DNA from: Gelatoporia subvermispora B
Lineage: Eukaryota > Basidiomycota > Agaricomycetes > Polyporales > Gelatoporiaceae
Assembly: GCA_000320605.2 (NCBI GenBank)
Contig: KB445796.1
Location: forward strand, 1,080,255-1,144,254
Reading direction: 5' to 3'
Length of the DNA stretch: 64,000 nucleotides
The notes below the pieces were generated by a model, which was given only the letters and a program-made list of their open reading frames with translations, did not search any database and was not told the origin of the DNA. Below, in pieces: positions 33,990 to 46,375 of this stretch (positions are counted from its first letter, which is position 1; each line of letters begins with the position of its first letter). The position numbers and the translations under genes were made by a program.

Positions 33990-35491
33990 ATGTCTCTCTC
34001 GACAATTTCATCAGCGACTTATGACTTATTGAAGTACTCAAGATGCTACACAACACCTTCTATACACGCTGGGCAAGACGGCTCAGAATGGCAGCATTTT
34101 TCCAACCCGATCATACGCCTCGTTCTCGATGTGAAGAAATCCGCCAAAGGCGACCTACAATCCTTCCGGTTGCGCATCGTCTGGAGACTCAACGATGGAC
34201 CCGATTCCATGAACATAGATCATCGTGATGTCGTATTTGTAGGAGCTCCAACCACCTTTAATGCCGTTACTTATGGACTGTGAATGCCGCGGTCGCAGGA
34301 AGACCTGGACTTGCTCTCCTACTCATCAGTTCCAGCGCTTGCATCTAACTCTAGTCAAAGTGTATCTGCAGATCAAGGACTCCCTTTGAAAGCCGTCTTT
34401 CGCGGCTCCGTCGTAGGCATCCGCTACCAGCACCCACGCGTCACACCTGCAGGAGCCACGGCGGTGCGCGGTAGATACAAGCTTTGCACCGTTAACCTTC
34501 TCATGCCCTCATAGCTCTATCGTCGATTCCAAGTCACGTTCCAAAACCCTTCTGCTGCGTCGGAACTGGTCAAACACATTCGGTTCGTGTGCCCGTGCAA
34601 GGCAAATCCCGAGCCTTCTGGAATGGCGAACTTGCACCTCAATCCATCCATCCTGCGAAGTGATTCCCGTATTACTGCAACTCAGAGGCACATTGCTGCG
34701 CCTAATGCTCCGGTTGTCTCCGACAGCAATTATGCTGGGCCATCTTCGGACTCAGCCCACACTTTCGCTACACCGTCTCTGCCGGTTAGGCACCAGCACG
34801 ACCCTCTTCTCGCTGCTAAATCTTCAACATCCATGTCTCCGATTGCTGAAGACTATCCACTTGTAACTCCTGCGCCTCTCAACGCGCATGCCCCTTCTGT
34901 CACTGTGGCATCCGATTCCGAATCCACTCTTGCTAGCTCCCCATCTGGCAATGTATATGTGCACACATCCAATATTGCGACCCCGTCCTCTAGAACTTAT
35001 GCTACACAGACTCCCTCCAGCGGCATGCGACCAACTTCTGCACCTTCGACGACGTCATCGAGAATCTCTGATAGTGGGAGTTCATCAGCACTCACTGACA
35101 CGGTAGTCTCATCCGATACTGGTATGCGAAATGAAGTTGCGACTTTGCCCGCTCCAGCTCTCGATACTCACACCTTCTCGGAAACTGTGACGGACCCCCC
35201 TGTCCCAGTTCATGCCTATGTTGAGCCTCATGTACATCCTCAAGAGATGACAGCTACGGGACCGGGCAATACGGAAAACCTTGTGCAATCTCTGGGAGGA
35301 ATATCGACTATGTATGGCTTATCTCGTGGAGAACTGGAGAAACTCGTTGCGCAAGTGGTACGCGAAGAGGGTTTCGTCAACCTCGTGAGCCTATCGTCAT
35401 GCATTCATGTGTCACGCGTGGTGGCTGATTGGCCCATCAGCTTCGTGATCTCGATTCGCTATGGGCTGTCAAAGGATACTTGGCTAGATAA
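33990..35491 (+). CDS. REC114/Rec7-like meiotic recombination protein
   Basis: Four exons (33990-34238, 34299-34463, 34515-35384, 35441-35491) give 444 aa in phase. The N-terminal third looks like the pleckstrin-homology-like domain of REC114: YDLLKYSRCYTTPS, then SEWQHFSNPIIRLVLDV, FRLRIVW, FRGSVVGIRYQHP, and RRFQVTFQNPSAASELVKHI. A long Ser/Thr/Pro-rich unstructured linker follows. The C-terminus is a short amphipathic helix pair (GELEKLVAQVVREEGFVNL, then LRDLDSLWAVKGYLAR), as in the REC114 segment that binds MEI4 and assembles the Spo11 double-strand-break machinery. The first intron was placed to remove an in-frame TGA (34281-34283). The assignment is by domain layout and recalled motifs and is less certain than the gene itself. 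Confidence 0.62.
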
Positions 35492-35885
35492 TGTTCTTTG
35501 GATGGACGTCTCTTACTTCCGGGCTATCATGAGACCCTCAATGTAGCTAACATTATAGCATTTCCCACTCTCAATACTTGATGCGACTCATCACCGGAAC
35601 CGGGCTTGCTGCCTGAATGAGATGATAACTTGTTGGATCACCTTCTTTCAACATGTCGTCATTCTTCCCGTATCATGGTGTCTGCATATCGCAATGTCAA
35701 GTCATGAAATGTTCAATTCAGACATTTGTAGCAAGTCCGAGTAAGACACTAAAAATACTGTACGTATGTTCCATCGCCCTCCGAGGAATCTACTATCTCC
35801 AACTTCAACATTGTCCCAACCAACAGAACGTTCAAGGCACATCTTCGCTGATTAGTGTGACCCTTCTCATCTACTACTTAGACAA

Positions 35886-36754
35886 TCAATCGCTTGACGA
35901 CACGTATTGTAGACCCGTCTCAATGCACGCCTGGAGCACGGGGGCCCAAGTTGCTGCACGGTCCGCAGAGGTTTTCTTGTCCATCTCCCTCCATTTGCTG
36001 AGGTCTCGTAGCGAGAACCATAGGAAGCGGAAGAAGCTTGCGAACTCTATCGCGATATGGACGGTATGATCTCCACGGTCGTCATTCCTCCAGTCGTCAA
36101 TTTGCTCTTGCGTGCAATCTCGGTCTCTGAGGACCTGGATGAAATCATCGCGGAACATCACTTTGCCACTCAGCATCTGGGAACGCATCCCTCAGCATAT
36201 TCAGGACACATCTGGTGGAGAAAGCTTACTTGGAACGACTGTACTACGGTGGAAAGGCCCAGCCTTGGCTCCACTTTTATGAAGACACTGCAAGCACACT
36301 TAGACTGAGTAGTGACACATCACAAGCCATACGCGGGGCTCACAAGTGGGTTGCAAGTTTATCTGACGGCGAATTTGCGAGATCAAAGGCGCGAATAGTA
36401 CACGTATTGATTGTGTTTCGCCAACAGTTCAACCACGCCGAGAATGCATCGTTGATCGCTTGAGCTTCGTCATCCTCCGCGAGGGCAGCCCTGAACTCTG
36501 CTCCGGTCTGGCACCGTGGCTTGTGCGTCTTCCACGCTGCTCTCTGACAAGCTCTAGAGCAATATCGCACGAATCTTCGTAAATATTGCACGATGGTGCT
36601 GTCAGACATCGACATATGATCCATTGTCCGAAGTAGCTCACTTGCACTGTCCACAAACCCTGAGATTGTTCTTGCCCACATGCGTGTTACAGTAGGCACA
36701 GCTCTGGAGGTAGTCGTTGTCTCGAGTATTACCAGTGGCCTGAGCCAAGGGCAT
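35886..36754 (-). CDS. MYND-type zinc finger protein
   Basis: Four exons on the minus strand (36642-36754, 36344-36574, 36230-36287, 35886-36176) give 230 aa in phase. The MYND zinc finger spans residues 20-58 or so. Cysteines are in SCAYCNTHVG and RVCGQCK, then YCSRACQRAAWKTHKPRC, providing the Cys7-His pattern. The rest is helical, with Trp-rich segments (FSAWLNCWRNT, ASFFRFLWFSLRDLSKW). Such short MYND proteins are numerous in Agaricomycetes and are presumed protein-interaction factors; no partner can be named. Intron 1 splits the finger. The flanking region 35492-35885 between this gene and the REC114-like gene (tail-to-tail) shows no gene. Confidence 0.8.
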
Positions 36755-37107
36755 AGTTGGCAAGAAAAGAGTGTGTGGTTAACGGCATCCCGGGAGAGTC
36801 AGGCGGGCTAATGTTGGATGCAGCGCTCAACCGAACACGCTGCCGTCACAATCGCGTAGGCGAAGCGCCAAGTTCAGCTTTAGGGCAGGGCAAGACGCGT
36901 CCTCGGCTTTCACGCGTCACGTCCAAAGTCTGGGAGGGTAGGCTGATCGATATATTGATTGGCCATAATTTACATATCCTACTGTACTTGAAGCCCATAG
37001 ATAAGTCATACATCATAGTCAAACCGGGGAAACCCCGCGTAGCTAAGAAGACAGCGAGCGGCCAGAACACGACTGCCAATCAATCCCGAGCTGGATTTAT
37101 TTCCAAA
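36755..37107. other. Interval between MYND gene and MGA2
   Basis: About 350 bp holding the MYND promoter and the MGA2 3' flank. An A/T-richer patch (TTGATTGGCCATAATTTACA) lies near 36955-36975. It includes a CCAAT-type pentamer (ATTGG) and is possibly a promoter element. No gene is seen. Confidence 0.35.
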
Positions 37108-40100
37108 CTACACATGAAGCCCCGCCTTTAGTGTTACAACTGCTTTCGTAGCGTGGAAAGCAACACGCATGAAATGCAGACAAGCCCACGCCAATCCAAC
37201 TGGGGATATCACGTAAGTCTCGACGTCCTTGACTCCAGCCAATGAATACTCACATAACAAAATCGGTATCCAGAACAGCACAAGCATGCGATCATCTAGA
37301 ATCGGAATTATATGAGTTTTCAATCTGAAGTGCAATCCCAAGAGCACTTACGCTTCTTGTGCATCTTGCGCGATTGCCTACGGCCAATTCGTAGGGTTTC
37401 GCCGGCATCCTCCGCCACTGCCGCAGTCGCGGGCTCTGCGGCCGAAGATCCCGGTGCAAATAGTACGACGGTGTCAGGGGCGTCGACGCTAGTGGACGAT
37501 GACGAAGGGAGAACCTCCTTCTCTCCAGCAAGGGAGACCTCCAGGCCATCGGAGGTCCTCGGCGTGTATGCCGGAGGGGAGTCGGCCAAGTCCGCACCGT
37601 TCCGGGTAGCAGCATACGCCTGCGTCATCCACTTCTCCCAGCTCGCGCGCCACTCCTGCGCGTTCAGCCTACCCAGCCACGCCGGCGCACTATTCCCCTT
37701 CTCGTCATCTTGCGCGCCGTCCTGCACATCATCACCGCCCGCTCGCCTGTCGCCCCAGATGGCCGATAGTGCAGGGATCGGAACGAGTACCGGAAAAACG
37801 GCTTGCATTTGGGGGAGACCGCCCCACGCTTGCATCCCAGCGAGATTCGGAAGGTGAGGCATAGGCAAGTTGGGGATCATCCCTTGGGGGTTCTGCAACT
37901 GGGCGAGCGTACGCTGCAGAGTGTCCATAAAGGAGGCGACGGCCTGCTTGTCGTCCTGAAGACCTGCCTCCATAGCCTTGTTATCCATAGACTTGCCTTG
38001 GCGGCGCTGCTCCTTGTCCGTATTGACGTCAGACTTGGACCTCGCCAGAGTAGGGCGCCGGTACGCTGACGATCGGTGGGCACGGTCTCTCGCCGAATTC
38101 TTGATAACCCTCTCGTCTCCAGAGTCTGCTTCTCCCGCGCTCGCTTCATCATCTCCATCATTGTCATACTCTCGGACGGGCTCGCCCTCACTGGCGGAGT
38201 GCTGAGCGAAGTCGAAGAAGCCCGTGGGTGCGAGCTCTGCAGGGGTCTTGCCGAGTACAGTGACAATTTCCTTGTCAGCTCCAGCCTGCACGAGCAGCCT
38301 AGCGCACTCCGAATGACCCTTCATAGCAGCCATGGCGAGCGCAGTATAGCCGTTCTTGTCGCGAGCGTCGATGTCGATTTGATGTACAACAAGGAATTCG
38401 ACGAGAGAGGGGAAGTTCAAGAATGCAGCTAGGTGGAGAAGAGTCTGGCCGCTTGCGGTCGGCTGAGAGATATATGATGTATCACGAGCCTCCACCTTGT
38501 CGACGGGGACGTCAAGGAGGGTGAGGAAGTTGAGAATAAGTTTCTCGAAGTTACCGTCGACTCCAGCGCGACTCAATAGGACTCTACGGAGGTCGAGCGG
38601 GGACATGTCGGGCGCAAGTTGCATCATACCATCAGGCACCATTGTTCCAGATGTCTCATCGCCTTCGCTGGCGTCGCCTGTGCTGACAATTCGCATAGCA
38701 ATATTGCGCGCATCCTCGATCTTGCCTGTCATCTTGAGACCGACAACTTGCAAAGCAAGTTCCATCCTGTACGAGACGCTATGTGAGCATTCCTAGAGAC
38801 CAGAGAACGTGCCACACTCACAAAGCGCGATCGGTCTCGTCCGTGTATGCGAACAAAATAGGAGTGGAACTGTCTTCCTCCTGGGAGAAGCCGTCAAACC
38901 AGACGGGCACGATACCCGGGGTCGGATTTGGGGGAAGAATGCAAACAAGGGTATTGTCGCTCCAGCGCTGAGTAGAGCTGGCAGCGGTGCCGCCAAAGAC
39001 ACAGTTGAGCTGCAAAGCGGAGTGGAAATTTGCCCCGAGGATAGTAATCTCAATGCCGCCGTAAGTCGGGCCAGATGAAGGGATGAGACGGTGAATGGTA
39101 GGGCGAGGGAGTGACGTGATAGGCGGCAGCGGCTCATGGTTAAAGAGAGTGAAAGGAATGTGTTGGGGTGGGGCACCGAGCGTCTGCGACGGGTCCAAAG
39201 AGAGCGACATCGGCGATAGAGGGCTCGCAGGCATGAACTGGTTGTTCAGCTGAGCGAGGGAGATCGTCTGGGGATCGAGTGTGTGCGTGTCGGGCATGAT
39301 AATATCAGTGTCGAATGCCGACATAACGTGCTCGGCGAGCGTGCCCATGGGATCGAAGTTGGCGGCAATGCTGGTGGCCGTCGGGTTGCCATTGCCACTC
39401 TCAATGATACCTAGAGTCGTCTGCTCAGGGGAAGCGAGCTGCAGCGGCGACGTTGGGGAGAGAGATTGGTATGGGGTGGACGCCCGGGTTGCGAAATTAG
39501 AGCTGAGCGCCGACGGAGTATTGAGACTCGCAGTGCTGCCTCGGCGAGACAGCATGCTCGAAGTCCGTTCGACATCGTAGGGCTTACTTCGCTTCCTGAG
39601 CCTGTCAGAAACCGTTGACTTCCTACGCTTCGCAGAACCCAGCCCCTCCGCTTGATCGGGAGAGGAAGGCGAGGGCCACTCGGGGATCGGCGTTGCCTCC
39701 ACGGTACTCGGGAGACTGACCGACTTCTGAGCGTTCACCCCGGTGGACTTGTGATCGTCAGTTATCATGATTGGCCGTGTCGTGCCTGTTCCCACGGTGC
39801 GCCCTGTGTGATCCAGCATTGTGAAGTGAACAAGGAATCCCACTTTCTCGCGATGGTGTCGGCAGTAACAGGTGATACGGAGAGGTAGGATCACGGAACC
39901 AGTGGAGAAATCCAGGACCTCCGGACAGTTGAACTGCACAATGTTCGAAGTGTCTTCGTGTTTGCCTCGGCCTGGAATTATTCGCGCCTCGTCCTGAGTA
40001 TCAGAGTCGGAGCGCGCGGGCCTGACGCGCGCGGCTATCTTCCTTGCGACCCGTTTTGCCTATACAGCGCGTCATGACGTGTGAACCCGCCTTGCGCAAA

Positions 40101-41030
40101 CAGATATCGTGAAGACATACCTCACGAGCCTGACAACTAGAACAACACGTCACACGTGTATGTGGAGGCGAAGCACAAGTAACCTCAGCGGTCAGGTAGA
40201 GGGAGTCTTCGAGTGGAGCATCTAGAGACAAGTTAGATGAAGTCGGTAGTTGAGCTAACTGAACGTTACTCGCCTACTTTGCCCTCCTTGCGTGTCCTCT
40301 TCTTCGTAGTTGTGCCTTTTGGCAATCTGAGCCACTTCCAACTGCCAACTCGGTCGTATTTGAAAGGTTCTCCCGAAGATGCACTAGCATGTGCCAAATC
40401 CACCGTGAGGCGCACTTGCGTTTCGACCCTAGATTTGGTGCCTCCTTCGGGGATGCTGGGTATCATGATAGGAAGGCTACATAGAGTAAGCTAAGGCGCA
40501 CCCTAGTCTGAAATGATTACAACGTACTTGTAACAGGCTTCCTTGAGCGGGTATACTACCCTTTGCGATGTGCTAGACGGGTCCTTTCGCGGTTGGGAGG
40601 GAGGCGGTGGTACAGGTCTGGTCATTGCGACGCAGTTGCGATTGCGAATCAAGTCCGCAACCTCTATACCGAGCGGCAGGGAGACATTCGACAACGTACG
40701 AGAGCTCTCAGGCACCGAGGGTGGGCTAGAAAAGCAGGCGCTTAGCGTATCTGAGCAGCTTCTAGGAGAGGTGAAGACATACTCTTCGAAAAGACCATCA
40801 TGTAGTAAATCTTCGAGTTCAAGCTCGCCGCCTTCGTATCCCTCGTGTCGTTTGTGATCTCGCGTGAAGTTGCCCTCATCTCCGATGAGGAAACCGGCAG
40901 CAGACAGGGAATGACACCAAGCGGAAAGGTCCTCTTGATTGACGACGGGCTCGAGGTTATCAGAAGATTCGGGTGTGGCTGGTGCGGGGGAAGGCGACCT
41001 CGAACAAGCTGTGGTAGACGAGGAAGACAT
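37108..41030 (-). CDS. MGA2: MGA2/SPT23-type membrane-tethered transcription factor
   Basis: Seven exons on the minus strand (40528-41030, 40274-40476, 40121-40221, 38822-40059, 37352-38766, 37254-37295, 37108-37199) give 1197 aa in phase. The intron after exon 2 starts with GC (GCGAGT) and is a GC-AG intron. An N-terminal DNA-associated region contains DRVGSWKWLRLPKGTTTKKRTRKEGKV and a Cys cluster (VTCCSSCQARE). Then comes an IPT/TIG domain (IHRLIPSSGPTYGGIEITILG), ankyrin repeats (GQTLLHLAAFLNFPSLVEFLV, NGYTALAMAAMKGHSECARLL), an acidic/Ser region, and a C-terminal helix (DRMLVLFWIPILLF) that anchors it in the ER. In yeast, Mga2/Spt23 sense membrane lipid saturation, are processed by Rsp5-proteasome and activate OLE1. 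The start (41028-41030) is the first ATG in frame. It shares a 446-bp promoter region with NUP50. Confidence 0.9.
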
Positions 41031-41476
41031 GAAGGAGAAAGCACCGCACTGAGGCGGAATGAGGGTCTGGAATGAAGCAACCAAAGGTCGCCCCTGCACG
41101 CGCACTTGTAATGTCTGCGCATATGCTTACATAATAACCGATGCCATTTTAGGTTAACACCCGGACGCGCTCGAATCCGGTTGTTAATCGTTTCGACAGA
41201 CATTATCGAGCATTACGCTAACGGGCGAGACTCTTCCATATCCCGAGCCGTGATAGACATGAGACTGGACAAACATTCATATTTTTCGACATCCTAAGAC
41301 ACCGAGATATGTTTGAGAATCGGACGAAGCCACAACGGTGCAAACTCCGACCAAACAATTCAAGTCACGCTTTGGCGTCGAGTGCACGCGGCGCGGCACG
41401 CCCACAGTTGCGACAGCTGTGGCAGCACGCGTCTTGATTCAGGGCATTCACTGTCTTCCTCCGACTCTTGACCAAC
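41031..41476. promoter_or_regulatory. Bidirectional promoter region MGA2 / NUP50
   Basis: The start codons of the two divergent genes lie 446 bp apart, so both promoters must lie here. I see no strong TATA box. A pyrimidine-rich tract typical of fungal start regions precedes the NUP50 ATG (CTGTCTTCCTCCGACTCTTGACC). Confidence 0.5.
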
Positions 41477-43935
41477 ATGAAACGAGGAGCCGAAAAACAG
41501 TTGACAAAGGACGACGAGCCTGATGATGAGAATGAGGTTTGCACAGCGCACACTCCACTTAGGCCACACTCGATTCATTCATCCGTTCTCAGGAAGTGGG
41601 CCAAGGTTTCAAGAAAGCAGACGAGACCGCCCTCGCATCACGCAAGTAAGGGTTCTCCTCCTTCTCGGAGATTCTTTTGTTCATCCCTGTCTTTTAGGAT
41701 CAAAGGGCTACCGAAACGCGTATTGGCTGGCTCAGCTTCTTCCACACCGCCTCCAATCCCTACAACTGCAGGGGTGCGCCGTCATGGCATCTCTTACCCT
41801 GAATATCCACTGACCGAATATTCGCCAGTCTTCGACCGTACCCAAGTTCTCCGGATTCTCTGGATTTGGCTCTGCAACCGGCAATTCTAGTCCGTTCACG
41901 TTCGCAGGGACAGCAGCTCCCAAGGCACCCGTACCTACCGCGCCCACGGGTTCACCTTTTGCGTTCAGCGTATCGAGCGCAGGGGCGTCTGGCGCCAGCA
42001 CTACAAGTACATCAACTCCCACACCAGCCCCTCTTTCTTCGCGAACATTCGGTCCCGCAACTGAGACACTGTCCAGTCCGCCTGCACAGTCGCCACCTGC
42101 TACCGCCCCTTCTAGCGAAGACGAAAGGCTGACCGCGGAGATCGAATATTACAAGGCGCTTCGTGGACTGAACAATTCCTTCGTGTTGGCTGTGTCCAAA
42201 GCTGTTGAATCTGATCCATTTACGGATGCCGCGGAGCTGCTTGAGCGGTACAAGAACTTACGCATATCGGTAAAGACGGAATATGACGAGAAGTTGAAGA
42301 AGTTGCAAAGTGTACCCTCAGCGGGCGCCACATGGGCTAGTAGCGCGTCCATTTCGACGAAGCCACCCGCTATGCCCGCGCCTCCCGCTAGTTTCACGGC
42401 TTTCGGCTCTGCACCGCCCTCAAAGTCCTCTTCATTTACGAGCACTCCAATCACGACCTTCTCTTCGGCTGATTCGGAGAAAAGCGGTGAGACCGGCTCT
42501 GCCACTTCTTCCGCGTTCTCAAATGTTGCCTTCGCACCTTCCTCCCTGACGCCTTCAAATAAATCTGACGGCACGGTCAAATCCGCATTTAGCTTCGGTG
42601 CCTCATCGGCCACTCCATCGGCCCAAGATACGAGCAGCACGACCAAGCGCTCTCCATTTGAATTCACTGCTCCCGCATCAAGCGGCGAAACAAGCTCTGC
42701 GAAACCTTCTCCGTTTGCGCTCGGTACACCGTCGTCAACTACAGCCTCGAAGTCACCCTTCGCATTTTCACCATCAACTACGTCAACGTCTTCCCTATCG
42801 GGAGCGACGAAATCTACATTTGCCTTCGGCAGTACCAGTTCGACGCCATCCAGTAGCGCGTTTGGCGCGTTCTCGACTGCACCGTCATCTTTCGCTGGCG
42901 GCAGCGTTTTCGGTAACGCCTCTGGAAGCTTCGCCGGCAAGTCCAAAGAGAAGGAGGAAGAAGAGCCCGAGAATCCGGCTGATGCGGACTCGACTTCTAA
43001 GGATGCGTCCACAGTAGGTGGTAGTATATTTGGTGCTCAGCCTGTGTTCGGCACGTCGGACAAACCCGCCTTGACGATCTTCGGTTCAACGGGTGCTAGT
43101 AAGGCCACTGGGTTCGGAGCACCCGCCAAGGGCTCCGGCAGCATAGGCAATCCAGTCGGTTTTGGCTTTGGGAGCCCACCTCGGACACCGGAAGCAGAGG
43201 CAATCCCCGTGGGCAAGGTTAGCCCGTTCGCGTTCGCGCCCTCGAAGCCCGCGGAGGCGGATGCGGATGCTAAAAAGAGCCCATGGGAGTTGGATGCCGG
43301 GCCGCCTAAGTTAAAGCCTGCAGATTGGAGTCGCGTTGGCAGTACGGACGAAGGCGGCTCCACGTCAGCGGAAGGTACTCCAGGGCCCGAATCGAGCGCT
43401 GAGGGATCAGACACGGCGCGCCCACTCGTATCTACGTCCTCGATACACGATATGGAAGGAGAAGGAGAAGAACACGAAGAGACGACGCACGAGATCAGAA
43501 GTAAGGTGTTCAAAATGGTCAAGCGGGCCGACAAGTCGGAATGGGGAGACATGGGCGTCGGTAAGCTCAATCATACAATTCGGGCCCTTCAATTTTGCTC
43601 AATCGCCATTCGTCATAGGCGTACTGAGACTGAAGAAGCACAAAGAGACCGAGTCACGTCGGGTCCTGCTGAGAAACAGCAGTACGGGTAAAGTCACAGT
43701 CGTGAGTATGCTATGTTCCTCTTGTATGCAAAGATCTAACATTGCGCAGAACTTCATAATCTATGCAGGCATGACTCCAGCGGTTTCAAAAAATGTTGTC
43801 TCGTTCATCGGTCACGACGAGGGGGCATCCACAGCATATCGGATTCGTACGAAAACCGAAGAGCAGGCAAACGCCCTCAAAAGGGCGCTTGATCGCGAGA
43901 TTGAATTTGTTAAGGCCAAGTCGGAGAAGGAATGA
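41477..43935 (+). CDS. NUP2: FG-repeat nucleoporin NUP50/NUP2
   Basis: Six exons (41477-41536, 41593-41645, 41698-41773, 41847-43560, 43619-43701, 43750-43935) give 723 aa in phase. The N-terminus MKRGAEKQLTKDDEPDDENE, followed by QGFKKADETALASRKIKGLPKR, is the NUP50 importin-alpha-binding motif. A helical segment (LTAEIEYYKALRGLNNSFVLAV) follows. About 350 residues are rich in FG/FxFG repeats with Ser/Thr/Pro spacers. The C-terminal RanBP1 domain runs from EIRSKVFKMVKRADKSEWGDMG to the end, with LRLKKHKETESRRVLLRNSSTG and a terminal basic-acidic helix. It works at the nuclear basket to recycle importins with Ran-GTP and to tether chromatin. Long minus-strand open frames here are antisense artefacts of the repeats. 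Confidence 0.92.
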
Positions 43936-44106
43936 AGAACGATGGCTTCCAGGCTTCTCGTCGGACCTCATACATCATTGTTAGCTAAGGTATCTGATAG
44001 AGTCAGTACATAGGCCTGTCTGGAATGTGCATAATTACTTCTTGCGATCTTCCATGGAATTGTACAGATGTGGTCCATAGGTATATTGCAATATGCGCAA
44101 TTGCCA

Positions 44107-46149
44107 TTATTTGCCAATGAAGTGGCTTTGAGCATTGTGCCATGTGGAATAATGAACGAAAGCCTCGCTGAGTAGCATCTCAATCTCGTGATCTGTCCAA
44201 CCCTGTGTCGGCAAGGATTGCAGAAACATGATGATACCCTGGATGACCTTGAGCACTACAAAATTCCGGCGACCGTTATATGAACATCCTTACCTGAAAA
44301 TCCATTCCCTGCAATTTCTTACTCCACCTGACAAGGAAAGCCGAACAGACATACAGGTGGAATTGCGAGAATGCATCCGGTCCCTCAGCCTGTTCAGTAG
44401 ATCCTGTCAGTAGCGGCGGAGAGAGACCGCCGAACGTCGCACCCACCAAGTAAGTGTCCCACATGCGGATCGTATTCTGAATACTGATCTCCCTCATAAG
44501 CAGGCAGTTCATCCATCGAAAAGCGAATTGCATGAATTCAACGTTCTCGGCTTCCAAATGAGCCGCGAGGGGCGCTTGTGGAGAACGTCAATGACGCGCG
44601 GCATGATCTGTCGTCGGACGTTACCAACCATCGATGCGCGCAACAAGCTCTGCCATGCGCTTGACACTCCTGTGAATTCCGGGTTGTGTCGCTATGTAAT
44701 TATCTTGAATGCCATCGAGCAGACGCGATAAACACCAAAAGGTGTCCGCTTCGACAGCATTCAAGACTTCAGTTGGTAGTAGCGCGGGGTCAAAGTCCTC
44801 CGGGTCGGAGTCTGTGAGGAAGACACATTCAACGATCAGTCGTGGGATGAGAAGGGACTTGCTGACCGATATATGCGGAGAGAAACACCTGGAAGAATGG
44901 AGTTGCAAGGTCGTTGATACCCTGCACATAACCGCTTGCCGGATGCCGTATTGCCCAAACGTAGAGGATACGTTCTAGACTCTTTCGCCTAGATAAGGCC
45001 TCAAGTTTCAAACTGATTTGCAAAACGTGCCCTTACCCGTTGCGTCGAGGCTTGCATCCAGAGCTTAACACCCGGACGTGTTCGGGGAACATCTATCTCG
45101 ATTTGGTGCCATATTTGCTGATCAAGTCCTTCTCGGTCGCGAGAGAACGTCAGCTGCACGAGAGAAGCATATTCCTGTCGTTTTCGAGCAAGCGTGGATG
45201 CCCGCAACGGCTTCGGGAGAGGAAGGTAGCCCTGGAAACACGGCGTCGGCGGTATGAGTAGACAGCGGGACTGTAAGTGCTCACGAGTAGCAACGGCCAA
45301 GCAATTGGACGCAGGTCGCCCGGGATGCCATTCCAGGCCAGCTTCCGCAACTGTGCTGAGACATGGTAAACCACCACGCCGTTGCGGGAGCGTATCAACG
45401 TAACTCACCCATATTCACATCCTCGGCTGATATACAGCCAATGAATCTCTGACGCCTGTTGAACCGTATAGACCGCTCACGGTTGAGCTTCTCTGAGTCT
45501 GTCTCGGGATCGGGGGAGCTCAGTCCATTGCTAGCTGTGTCTGAACGGCGTGCTCGCGGCTGAGCAAGAAGTAGCGGATCTATTCGCTGAATAAGGAGTC
45601 GTCATAGACGTGTATAGATGTGGTGTGTGTACCGTTCGCAATCGCCTCTGCGTCTCCTCTTACGGTGCCGCGATTTGCTTTCGGCCGCCCGCGATCCGTC
45701 GGGACGTCCTCGATGACCTCGGGGTCAAACTCTCCAACGATCATGGCCCCTTCTACCTCCACGTATCCAGCCGTATCCAGACTCCTCTCTGATTCCCGTG
45801 GCCGCTGATGCTCGGTAGAGGCACGCACGATTGACCATCCGTTCTTGCTACTCGGCTGCTCTGGTCTTGGGGGATACGAACTTGGGCTTGGAGCATTAAT
45901 ATGGGTATATGAGAATGCGAGTGTCGATGATGAATTGTTCAACGGCTGTCTTGGAACTGGTTTGGGGGGAGTAGTAGACGAGGAAGCATGCATGCCTGCG
46001 CGCTTCCATGCCGAAGGGCCAGCAGATTCAGAGTCGGAACCACTGTCCCAAGCATCGTCCTCTGCCCATTCTGAAGTTGAGTGAGATGAGAAACGATACG
46101 AAGGATTCAGCCCTATATGCGGCCGAGCAGGTGGAGGTCTGGCAGTCAT
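44107..46149 (-). CDS. GYP1: Rab GTPase-activating protein, GYP1/TBC1D22-like
   Basis: Nine exons on the minus strand (45633-46149, 45409-45579, 45285-45355, 45037-45231, 44867-44981, 44629-44811, 44447-44574, 44294-44389, 44107-44247) give 538 aa in phase. About 240 unstructured Ser/Pro-rich residues precede a full TBC domain. It shows RKLAWNGIPGDLRPIAWPLLL, the arginine finger in IEIDVPRTRPG, the glutamine finger in ASGYVQGINDL, AEADTFWCLSRLLDGIQDNY, FAFRWMNCLLMREI and the C-terminal LLSEAFVHYSTWHNAQSHF. Yeast Gyp1 inactivates Ypt1 at the Golgi and acts on Ypt7/Sec4 in vitro. The acceptor of exon 5 was set at CGAAAG (44981) because it alone gives STQRSLERILYVWA in frame. It converges with NUP50 across 171 bp. 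Confidence 0.9.
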
Positions 46150-46375
46150 CGTCTTGAATTGAGTCGCTGCAGAGTCGCGGGTTGCACGACGACTCGATCA
46201 GAGCTCTCGCCACAGCAGGCCTAAGCGCTCACACACTGCCAGCGCTCCATCTCCCCCAGCGCCAGAGCTCGAGCGCTCGTCCACGATTGTACTAGATAAA
46301 CAAATTCGGTGGCGCGGATGCACACAGTAGCTACTACTCCGTAAAAAGGTACATTGGGACCATAAATCATATGCT

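Noticed and set aside
36846..37079. 77-codon minus-strand frame between the MYND gene and MGA2
   Set aside because: Hydrophobic but motif-free, with no splice signals.
42149..43012. 287-codon minus-strand open frame inside NUP50
   Set aside because: Antisense of the FG/Ser/Ala repeats; the plus-strand gene is firmly supported.
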